49,695 nucleotides of DNA, taken from Rhodothermaceae bacterium. Its GTDB lineage: Bacteria > Bacteroidota > Rhodothermia > Rhodothermales > Bin80. This document shows positions 1-6,611 of this stretch, in pieces. The notes beneath the pieces are model-generated. The model saw only the letters and a list, made by a program, of their open reading frames with translations. It made no database searches and was not told the DNA's origin. Both the position numbers and the translations under genes were made by a program. Location of the stretch: the NCBI GenBank assembly GCA_009841335.1, contig VXLY01000022.1, forward strand, positions 1 through 49,695. The letters are read 5' to 3'. Position 1 is the stretch's first letter, and each line of letters opens with the position of its first letter.

Positions 1-30
1 TTCGTATAATGTACGTCATAATTCGTTAAA

Positions 31-55
31 AGTTACAGTTTGAGTTATAATTTCC
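31..55 (+). repeat. Upstream copy of a 25-bp imperfect direct repeat with a TATAAT core
   Basis: This 25-base stretch matches positions 1663-1687 at 20 of 25 positions. Both copies begin AGTTACAG and contain TATAATT followed by CC. The two copies bracket the methyltransferase-HNH gene and its small partner. The TATAAT at about 46-51 sits 23 bases before the ATG at 74, so it could be a promoter. It could equally mark the edge of an inserted module. Confidence 0.4.
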
Positions 56-73
56 AAAGATTTGGTCGCGTAG

Positions 74-139
74 ATGAGCACATACGATAAGCATATGCCC
101 CCCCCCGAATTTCAGATCAAAGACTATATGGACTGGTGA
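74..139 (+). other. Out-of-frame leader ORF, probable true start of the methyltransferase
   Basis: ATG at 74 (a second in-phase ATG is at 95) opens a 21-codon frame that runs through the poly-C tract and stops at TGA 137-139. The main gene frame is open from 78 but has no canonical start before 153. Read upstream of 153, that frame gives TIWTGDNLHIMRGID, which looks like the normal N-terminus of this methyltransferase family. Losing one C (8 C) or gaining two (11 C) would join ATG 74 to the main frame. The natural start is therefore probably 74, with the 9-C allele switched off. An assembly error in the homopolymer would look the same. Confidence 0.6.
98..106 (+). repeat. Homopolymer run of nine C
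   Basis: Nine consecutive C residues lie 24 bases after ATG 74, inside the 5' end of the methyltransferase reading frame. Runs of this kind within type II/III methyltransferase genes are a known phase-variation device through slipped-strand mispairing. The out-of-frame state seen here fits an OFF allele. Confidence 0.6.
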
Positions 140-152
140 CAACCTGCATATT

Positions 153-1469
153 ATGCGGGGGATCGACTCCGAAACTATCGACCTCATTTATCTCGATCCA
201 CCGTTCAACAGCAAGGCGAACTACGCTGCTCCGATTGGCAGCACTGCTGCTGGCGCAGCCTTCAAAGACACATGGTCACTGGATGATCTTGATTTAGAAT
301 GGATACGAAAAATCCAGTTCCGAGAACCAGCATTGCATCGGGTTATCAATGCTGCTATGACAGACAGCGACAAGTCCTATCTGGTCTATATGGCAATACG
401 TTTGTTGGAAATGAAGCGTATTCTCAGATCAACTGGCAGCATTTATTTACACTGTGATCCTACTATGAGTCATTACTTGAAACTGGTTATGGATGCGATC
501 TTTGGTAGGAAGAATTTCAGGAATGAAATTGCTTGGCATTATGGCGGTAGGGGTGCAAAAGCTATATCTAAGCAATTTGCTCGAAACAAGGATGTAATTT
601 TGTACTATTCCGTGAACGACAGCAATCAAACATTTAATAAACAGAGAATCCCGTACAGGTATTCCGTGGAAGAAGCTCGTAAGCGGGGATTTAGAAAAGA
701 CGAAAACGGAAAATGGTTTAAGACAAGTCCTAGGGGAGATTATACGGATAAGTCCATTGAGCGGCTTCGAAAGGAAGGAAGAATCTATGAGACAAGGACT
801 GGCAATATCAGAATCAAATACTTTCTAGATCAGGATGATCATGGAATAATTGAATATAAATTAGCGGGTGATACATGGTTCGACATTCCCGATGCTATGC
901 ACATGTCCAAAAAGGAGCGCACAGGTTATCCGACTCAAAAGCCGTTGGCTTTACTGAATAGAATTATAGAGGCTTCCACTAACAGAGGGGACGTAGTTTT
1001 TGATCCGTTTTGTGGCTGTGCAACTACCTGTGTAGCCGCAGATGCACTTGGACGTGAATGGATTGGTATTGATATATCAGAGAAGGCATATGAACTCGTG
1101 AATGTCCGGCTCCGTAAAAGTCAAGGAGCACAGTTCTATGAAGACGGGAGTAAACAATCTTCTTTTCTCGAAGAAGTCAAACACCGTAAGGATATACCGC
1201 AACGTACTGATCTAGGTAAGATACCACGATACAACTGCATTGAGAACAAGAGAAAGCTATTCGGAGACCAGGAAGGAAAATGCAACTGGTGTAATGTTGA
1301 GTTCTCGATTCAGAATTTAGAAGTAGATCATATCGTTGCCAAGTCAAAAGGAGGCACGGATCATATCGATAATTTACAGCTTCTATGTTCCCATTGTAAC
1401 CGAGTTAAAGGAGATCGAGGCATGGAATACATGATGAAACTACGTAGCCATCTACGATTAGCAGCCTAA
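153..1469 (+). CDS. DNA adenine methyltransferase fused to C-terminal HNH nuclease
   Basis: This is a probable single-chain modification/restriction enzyme. Catalytic motif IV is D15-P-P-F18, near the N-terminus. The SAM-binding motif I, FDPFCGCATT, starts at about residue 283. That IV-before-I order is the beta-class arrangement, and DPPF suggests N6-adenine as the target. The central region (about 100-270) should hold target recognition. Residues 377-425 form an HNH zinc-finger nuclease: CNWC, then VDHI (D392, H393), a conserved Asn in DNLQLL, and CSHC. ATG 153 is the first canonical start in this frame, but it cuts off the family-like GDNL segment coded just upstream. The likely natural start is 74, out of frame across the C9 run. 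The small gene at 1475 follows after 5 bases. Recognition sequence and nuclease activity cannot be inferred. Confidence 0.85.
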   Translation: MRGIDSETIDLIYLDPPFNSKANYAAPIGSTAAGAAFKDTWSLDDLDLEWIRKIQFREPALHRVINAAMTDSDKSYLVYMAIRLLEMKRILRSTGSIYLHCDPTMSHYLKLVMDAIFGRKNFRNEIAWHYGGRGAKAISKQFARNKDVILYYSVNDSNQTFNKQRIPYRYSVEEARKRGFRKDENGKWFKTSPRGDYTDKSIERLRKEGRIYETRTGNIRIKYFLDQDDHGIIEYKLAGDTWFDIPDAMHMSKKERTGYPTQKPLALLNRIIEASTNRGDVVFDPFCGCATTCVAADALGREWIGIDISEKAYELVNVRLRKSQGAQFYEDGSKQSSFLEEVKHRKDIPQRTDLGKIPRYNCIENKRKLFGDQEGKCNWCNVEFSIQNLEVDHIVAKSKGGTDHIDNLQLLCSHCNRVKGDRGMEYMMKLRSHLRLAA

Positions 1470-1474
1470 TCAAA

Positions 1475-1660
1475 ATGACCGATACAGATCATCCTGATAA
1501 ACAACGACCTATTCCTAAACAGGATAAATCCCGTATAGAGGAATTGATGGATCAGCCTTGTACGAACCCTCGGTACGGGGGATTAACGATACGCGAAGCT
1601 ACACGAAAGATCCTTTTACGTGGGAAATCCAAGCCTGAAATTATGCGAAAACCCAAATAA
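1475..1660 (+). CDS. Small hypothetical protein next to the methyltransferase-HNH gene
   Basis: This encodes a 61-residue, strongly charged protein that starts 5 bases after the methyltransferase stop, so it is almost certainly cotranscribed. It has no signal peptide or membrane segment. Its core, NPRYGGLTIREATRKIL, looks conserved and is followed by a basic tail (GKSKPEIMRKPK), which could fit a DNA- or protein-binding accessory. I do not recognise a named family. The context suggests a partner of the modification enzyme, which is inference only. Confidence 0.6.
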   Translation: MTDTDHPDKQRPIPKQDKSRIEELMDQPCTNPRYGGLTIREATRKILLRGKSKPEIMRKPK

Positions 1661-1662
1661 TG

Positions 1663-1687
1663 AGTTACAGCTTGGAATATAATTCCC
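1663..1687 (+). repeat. Downstream copy of the 25-bp direct repeat
   Basis: This partner of 31-55 (20/25 identical) begins just after the stop of the small partner gene. It keeps the AGTTACAG start and the TATAATT core, so it may be a promoter-like element or a module boundary. No gene starts nearby that it could obviously drive: the next coding region begins at about 1915. Confidence 0.4.
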
Positions 1688-1711
1688 ATTACAAACGGAT
1701 TGTACTGACGG

Positions 1712-1733
1712 GGAGTGAAAGATGGATCACTCC
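1712..1733 (+). terminator. Hairpin downstream of the methyltransferase module
   Basis: A perfect 7-bp inverted repeat (GGAGTGA / TCACTCC) with an 8-base loop lies 52 bases after the small gene. No T-run follows, so a Rho-independent terminator is only one reading. GGAGTGA occurs again at 1806-1812. The rest of 1661-1914 holds no supportable gene. Confidence 0.3.
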
Positions 1734-1914
1734 AAAGGAGCGGGTGCCTTTAACATGGCCATAGAAGATGAGTAACGGACGAATTCACTTTCGCCTTTAT
1801 AACTTGGAGTGATTGGCAGAACATTGAGCGAAGAATCCTCAAACTTGTTTGCGTTCCTCCTCCACCCATTGAACAATCAACTGTCTTCAGTCGTTGCCCA
1901 CGATACCCAATCAC

Positions 1915-3060
1915 ATGAACTCACACTCAATGCTTAGTCAGATATTGGAAATAGGATGCATCTGTGTACTGATCTTGGCCGGTACCTCAACTGTTAATGC
2001 ACAGACAGGAATCGTTGAATTCACGGAAGCGTATCGGATAGGAGATGAGGGGGCAGGTGACTCTATTTTATTCGGAAATGTTGTTTCTATGGCTGTGGAC
2101 TCTCAGGGACGGCTATATCTCACGGATTTTATGGGAAACAAGAGCATTCAATTGTTTTCACCAGATGGTGTGCCTATTCGCGAAATTGGTCGGGAGGGTG
2201 GCGGCCCGGGAGAATTTGAGTTTACACCCACCGTGCACATAGGCCCGGGCGATACCCTGTATGCATGGGAAACAAATAAATTTCGTCTCACCACATTCTC
2301 TCCTGAGAACCAGTCGCTTGTTTCAAGCAATACGATTGGGAATCCTGGCTCCCGTGATCCCCGCCCCCTTAGATTTCTGGGAGCCGTAAATCAAGGGTAT
2401 CTGATGGAGTTTTCAGGCTCCTATATACCTGGATCACTAGTGCAGTATGACATGGGCCACTTCGCCAAAGTCGTAACTTGGGACCGCAACGCCCCAGATG
2501 ATCGTATGGCCCAACTTCCAAGTGCTAACTATGTGGTTTTTGATGCGAGTTCGATTTCTGGTTTTTCTGGTTCTGGAGTCCGCTTTTTGCCTTATTCTGC
2601 CAGACCTAATTATGTACTAAGTGCAGATCAGATTCTATACTATGGTATGAGCGATGCCATTCAATTAACCGGAACTACACTGGAAGGCGAAGATGTGCAC
2701 AAAATCTCCCTCCCCCACACTCCTGTTCCCGTCTCCGCGTCCGAGCGGGAATCTGGGGCTGGCCGCATCCAGCATGAACAACTTCGCAAGGATGTAATTG
2801 CGAATATACCGGAGCATAAACCGGCCTACGCACGGCTAATGTCGGATGACGCAGGACATATATGGATGTGGCTGAGCAAGCCTGAAAATGAGCAGACGAG
2901 CACATGGCTCGTAGTGAACGCCCTGGGCGAAACGGTGGCCACCGCACAAGTTCCAGATGGCATGCGCTTGATGGCGGTACGCGGAGGCCGTGCTTATGGG
3001 AGTCAGACTGACGAAAATTCTGGGGTGCCAATTGTCATTGCATGGGAGATCTCCTGGTAG
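1915..3060 (+). CDS. Secreted 6-bladed beta-propeller (NHL-like) protein
   Basis: This is a protein of about 381 residues with an N-terminal signal peptide (hydrophobic core ILEIGCICVLILAG, probable cleavage after VNAQ). Its body has NHL-like propeller repeats, for example AVDSQGRLYLTDF, IQLFSPDG and REIGREGGGPGEF. Proteins of this type are common exported six-bladed propellers in Bacteroidota-related genomes, with mostly unknown ligands. An upstream TTG at 1894 keeps the frame open, but ATG 1915 or 1930 gives a more normal signal peptide. No Shine-Dalgarno sequence is visible. Flanking DNA contains IS debris downstream, so it stands alone. Confidence 0.75.
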   Translation: MNSHSMLSQILEIGCICVLILAGTSTVNAQTGIVEFTEAYRIGDEGAGDSILFGNVVSMAVDSQGRLYLTDFMGNKSIQLFSPDGVPIREIGREGGGPGEFEFTPTVHIGPGDTLYAWETNKFRLTTFSPENQSLVSSNTIGNPGSRDPRPLRFLGAVNQGYLMEFSGSYIPGSLVQYDMGHFAKVVTWDRNAPDDRMAQLPSANYVVFDASSISGFSGSGVRFLPYSARPNYVLSADQILYYGMSDAIQLTGTTLEGEDVHKISLPHTPVPVSASERESGAGRIQHEQLRKDVIANIPEHKPAYARLMSDDAGHIWMWLSKPENEQTSTWLVVNALGETVATAQVPDGMRLMAVRGGRAYGSQTDENSGVPIVIAWEISW

Positions 3061-3114
3061 AAAGTGCATCTGGAAGCGTGGTTAGCCTCGCTCTATTGCG
3101 CGGGGCCTATAGTC

Positions 3115-3545
3115 TGTGTGGACCGACTCATCTCCGCGGCACTTGCTCTGTTTTGGAGTATGCTGAATGAGAAGCAGAAACGTTTGTTCGCTGGCAGACT
3201 TCCCTCTTGCGGGACGTGGCGGGGGCCGATGCCCTGCGAAAATCCTGGGACTGAGTTGTAATAACGTTCGGAAGGGGCGTCTTGAACTATCTACTGCAAC
3301 GTGGAGACACATCGGATTCGGAGACTTGGTGGCGGGCGCATACCAGTTGAAAAATCCATTGTGGTTGCTCGACTGCTTAAACTGATCCAGCCGGAGATCA
3401 CGGCGATCCCATGGGGGCCTGTTGAGGATCCGCCGTTCGCTGTCAAAGCTGACGGTGGCCTTATCCGAGGACGGCATTGAGAATTGTCCGACGACGGTCA
3501 GATGGTGGCTTCGTGCTCTTGGATACTCAATGCGCATAAATCTAA
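3115..3545 (+). pseudogene. Decayed ISAzo13-type transposase, N-terminal third
   Basis: Pieces of an ISAzo13-family transposase can be followed across three frames. LNEKQKRLFAG lies at about 3163-3195. ILGLSCNNVRKGRLEL lies at about 3240-3290 after a frameshift. RIRRLGGGRIPVEK begins at 3313, in a frame that stops at TGA 3478. TTVRWWLRALGYSMRINLT lies at about 3491-3547 in yet another frame. The order and motifs (LNE-KQ-RLFA, RR-GGGR, LRALGY) follow the family from its N-terminus, as I know it. At least three frameshifts make it non-functional. The central and C-terminal thirds are missing here. A C-terminal fragment of the same family lies at 46286-46741. Confidence 0.75.
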
Positions 3546-3786
3546 CGTGCCTCAGTCGATCCTCGCTGCTTGGAGCAGTAATAAATTTTCCTAAATGAAT
3601 GGACGGCCAGTGTGAGAAAACAATTCCAATCATCCCCGTTGAATCGTTGTCTTCGCCAACTGCTAGTAAAACTCCAGATGGTTCGTGAGTCTTGGGCTGA
3701 TCTTCCAGAGCTGCAAGGCACAGAGTCCCCGAATAATCGTTAATGCCCGTACTATGTGGCGTGTTTTCACCAATAGAGTCTGATTC
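3546..3786. other. Unassigned stretch before the ABC ATPase gene
   Basis: No supportable gene is present. A 239-codon minus-strand frame spans 3082-3801, but its low-coordinate half is antisense to the transposase remnant and its composition is not protein-like there. The upper part (about 3490-3801) has no recognisable motif. Confidence 0.5.
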
Positions 3787-4608
3787 GTGGCCAGCATCCA
3801 AACAAACGGCAATATTCCATCAGATTGGAACACCCCACTGGTGAAAGTGAGTGACCTAACCGTTCAGATCCAGAGAAACACCATTATCCGTGATGTCCAT
3901 TTTAAGCTATATCCAGGTACCATCACCGGACTCATTGGACCCAATGGTTGCGGAAAAACCACATTACTGCGAACCATTTGCGGATATTTGCCCTACCAAG
4001 GATCAATACTCCTGAAAAACCGACGTCTTACTGACTGGTCGCGACGACAATTGGCCCGCGAGGTTGCCTCCGTTCGACAGGCACCCTCATTGTCCTTCGA
4101 TTTTACGGTTAAGGAAGTCGTTCTCCTCGGACTGTTGCCGCGAAAAGCATGGCTGGAGGGCGTATCTGACCAAGACCGTACATCGCTGAAAACTGTACTT
4201 GAACAGGTGGGGCTCTCCGGTTTTTCCGAAAGATCACTCCATTCTCTCAGCGGGGGCGAACGCCAACGTGCCTACCTGGCCCAGGCAATACTGCAGGACT
4301 CCGAACTCCTACTTCTTGATGAGCCTACCAGTCATCTAGATATTTGTCATCAGCACCACTTCCTCAATCTGATTAAAGAATTGGCACACAAAGGAAAAAC
4401 TGTTCTTGCTGTCTTTCACGATCTTGGCCTGGCAACAAGATTTTCCGACCAACTACTCGTTTTAAACGAGGGGCGACTAGTGGCAGAAGGTTACCCCAAA
4501 AGTGTTCTAACAGAGGAACTGCTGTCAGAGGTGTTCGGCATGCATGCCAAGATCGCCCAGTATGAGCACGGACAGTGGGAAATCATCTACGAGCGTCCCG
4601 TAAAGTAA
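3787..4608 (+). CDS. ABC transporter ATP-binding protein, BtuD/FecE type
   Basis: This is the ATPase subunit of a cobalamin or iron-siderophore/heme importer family. It has Walker A GPNGCGKT (51-58), the ABC signature LSGGERQR (from 154), Walker B LLLLDEPTSHLD (D178, E179) and the H-loop in AVFHDLGLA. The 273-residue length is normal. The only long-frame start is GTG at 3787; a GTG at 3841 is an alternative start nearer the domain. No permease or binding protein lies next to it, so it must work with subunits coded elsewhere. The next gene is a cobalamin adenosyltransferase 164 bases downstream, which favours B12 as the substrate (inference). Confidence 0.85.
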   Translation: MASIQTNGNIPSDWNTPLVKVSDLTVQIQRNTIIRDVHFKLYPGTITGLIGPNGCGKTTLLRTICGYLPYQGSILLKNRRLTDWSRRQLAREVASVRQAPSLSFDFTVKEVVLLGLLPRKAWLEGVSDQDRTSLKTVLEQVGLSGFSERSLHSLSGGERQRAYLAQAILQDSELLLLDEPTSHLDICHQHHFLNLIKELAHKGKTVLAVFHDLGLATRFSDQLLVLNEGRLVAEGYPKSVLTEELLSEVFGMHAKIAQYEHGQWEIIYERPVK

Positions 4609-4772
4609 TGACCACTCTTCAATAATATTCATCCCAGTGCTGTGAATGATACATCCATCCGTGGACCCTGTCTCATGCTGAACAAACACGAAAGCTCTGT
4701 CACGCTGACTCTTCACAGAATTATGTTAATGTAAAATCTAGCCTACAACATGGATCCCAGGCTGACTCCAAA

Positions 4773-5318
4773 ATGAAAATCTATACACGTACAGGGGACG
4801 ACGGAACTACCGGCTTATTCGGTGGAAATCGTGTACCCAAGAATCATCCACGTATACAGGCCATGGGGGCGGTGGACGAAACCAATGCAGCACTCGGAGC
4901 CGCCCGCGCTATGCTGCCCGCCGAGGCAGAACCCATGCGTGCGCTGATTTTGCATCTCCAACACGAACTCTTCGTTCTCGGTGCGGACCTGGCAACTCCT
5001 GCCGAATCAAGAGCTAGCGTTCCGCGTATTCAAGCTGAGCACATCAAGTCACTGGAAGAAGCTATTGATTCCTGGGAGATGGAACTTGAGCCCCTCAAGT
5101 ACTTTATACTGCCCGGAGGCACCCAAGCGGCCGCTATGTTACATCTATCCCGCGTAATATGCCGTCGTGCAGAACGCTCACTTGTAGAGGCGCTTGATAC
5201 TATTTCGCATAATTCTTACGTTCTCGGGTACCTGAATCGATTATCCGATCTGCTATTCATACTTGCCCGACGTGCAAACCATGATGTGGGACTGCCGGAC
5301 GTCAGATGGATTCCGTAA
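4773..5318 (+). CDS. Cob(I)alamin adenosyltransferase, PduO type
   Basis: This enzyme transfers the adenosyl group of ATP to cob(I)alamin, making adenosylcobalamin. The N-terminus KIYTRTGDDGTTGLFGG is the ATP-binding signature of the PduO/MMAB family. VDETNAALGAAR and the C-terminal CRRAERSL and YLNRLSDLLFILAR are also typical. The 181-residue length is normal for the stand-alone enzyme. It lies 164 bases after a BtuD-like ATPase and 36 bases before the M23 peptidase gene, all on the same strand. The pairing suggests vitamin B12 salvage. Confidence 0.93.
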   Translation: MKIYTRTGDDGTTGLFGGNRVPKNHPRIQAMGAVDETNAALGAARAMLPAEAEPMRALILHLQHELFVLGADLATPAESRASVPRIQAEHIKSLEEAIDSWEMELEPLKYFILPGGTQAAAMLHLSRVICRRAERSLVEALDTISHNSYVLGYLNRLSDLLFILARRANHDVGLPDVRWIP

Positions 5319-5354
5319 ACCAATAGCAGCCAGAGAACCCGACAGTTCCCCGTA

Positions 5355-6611
5355 ATGATGCGAAAACCCGCTGTACGGCTCGCACTTTGTCTCCTCGCGT
5401 TGTTAGTAATCCAACTGCCGCACAGTGCTCGCATCAAGGACAGACCTGCTGCACTCCCCCTTATTGAACGTGACGCATTTGGCATTCCCACATCTGGACT
5501 TGATAGGCATGCCTCCACAGTTCAGCGCAACCAGTCCCTTGAATCAATCATGAGTGACTGGAAGGTGCCCAGAGAAAAACAGCATATAGCTTTTCAGCAG
5601 GCCGAGGCATTCATCGACTTTCGGAAGATAGGCAGAGGCGATTCATTGTATACCTATACCGACTCAAGCGGTTTGGCTGAGTTTGTAGTCTATAAACCCA
5701 GCATTAAAGAATTCCTTGTCTTTGACTTTAAGGATTCCGTATGGGTCCACGAAGGATCTCTCACCTCACGTAAGATTGTACGGCGTGCATCTGGTACCAT
5801 TGAAAAGGGTAGTTCCCTGTTTCAGACCATCCAGGAATCTGGCCTGAATCAACAGTTAGCCCTAAACCTGAGTGAGATTTTCGCTTGGCAGGTTAGTTTT
5901 TTTCATCTACTCCCCGGAGACGAATTCTCGATCCTTTTTGAGGGTGAAAACATTCATGGACAATCCATCGGAACAGAGATCAAGGCTGCCCGCTTCCGCC
6001 ACGCGGACCAGGATCACTTCGCATTCTATTTTCCTGAGGACGGAATAAGCGGATTCTACGACGAGGAGGGGCGCCCATCAGAACGTCCGTTCTTGCGTGC
6101 ACCCGTAGAGTTCAGCCGGATATCGTCTCAGTACAGTCGAAGGCGGTTCCATCCCATTCAAAGACGCTACAAGCCACATCTCGGTACGGATTTCGTCGCA
6201 CCAACAGGAACGCCTATAGTTGCTACCGCGAATGGTACAGTGACCAACGCAGGGTACGCAGGCGGCAACGGCAATTACGTCAAAATTCGACATAACGATG
6301 TTTACTCTACGGGATATCTCCACATGTCCCGTATAAAAAGCGGGATCCGCCCCGGAGTGCGTGTTCAACAAGGTGATGTAATTGGATATGTCGGCAGTAC
6401 AGGCCTGGCCACAGACCCCCATGTCTGCTATCGCTTCTGGAAGAATGGCCAGCAGGTTGATGCAATGAGAGTGGAGATGCCGAAATCAGAACCCCTGCCC
6501 GACACTATTCTGCCAAGATTCTTCGCGGTCAGAGACAAACTATGGAAACAATTACCGAACACCCCCGAAGATCAACTAACCTCCGAAACGATTGCGGGGC
6601 CTAGTGACTGA
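5355..6611 (+). CDS. M23-family peptidoglycan endopeptidase, exported
   Basis: This is a cell-wall metallopeptidase with an N-terminal hydrophobic export segment (residues 5-24). A LysM/OapA-like middle region (about 55-230) precedes a C-terminal LytM domain (about 265-370). Zinc and catalytic residues lie in HLGTD (HxxxD), GYLHMSRI and DPHVCYRF. In the last motif the usual HxH is HxC; from memory this variant with CYRFWKNG is common in Bacteroidota-type M23 enzymes and need not mean inactivity. Two ATGs (5355, 5358) could start it. Its 3' end overlaps the convergent propeller gene by 36 bases. Confidence 0.88.
   Translation: MMRKPAVRLALCLLALLVIQLPHSARIKDRPAALPLIERDAFGIPTSGLDRHASTVQRNQSLESIMSDWKVPREKQHIAFQQAEAFIDFRKIGRGDSLYTYTDSSGLAEFVVYKPSIKEFLVFDFKDSVWVHEGSLTSRKIVRRASGTIEKGSSLFQTIQESGLNQQLALNLSEIFAWQVSFFHLLPGDEFSILFEGENIHGQSIGTEIKAARFRHADQDHFAFYFPEDGISGFYDEEGRPSERPFLRAPVEFSRISSQYSRRRFHPIQRRYKPHLGTDFVAPTGTPIVATANGTVTNAGYAGGNGNYVKIRHNDVYSTGYLHMSRIKSGIRPGVRVQQGDVIGYVGSTGLATDPHVCYRFWKNGQQVDAMRVEMPKSEPLPDTILPRFFAVRDKLWKQLPNTPEDQLTSETIAGPSD

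Noticed and set aside
1673..1691. TATAATTCCCATTA-like sequence shared in inverted orientation with about 48823-48837
   Set aside because: A 15-base match between two sites is expected by chance at about this frequency in 50 kb searched on both strands; no further extension is seen.
3082..3801. 239-codon minus-strand open frame
   Set aside because: Half of it is antisense to a recognisable transposase remnant and rich in Pro/Arg; no motif, signal or family likeness was seen.
4609..4772. Possible cobalamin riboswitch before the PduO-type gene
   Set aside because: I looked for the B12-box core and the flanking helices and did not find them here or before the TonB receptor gene.
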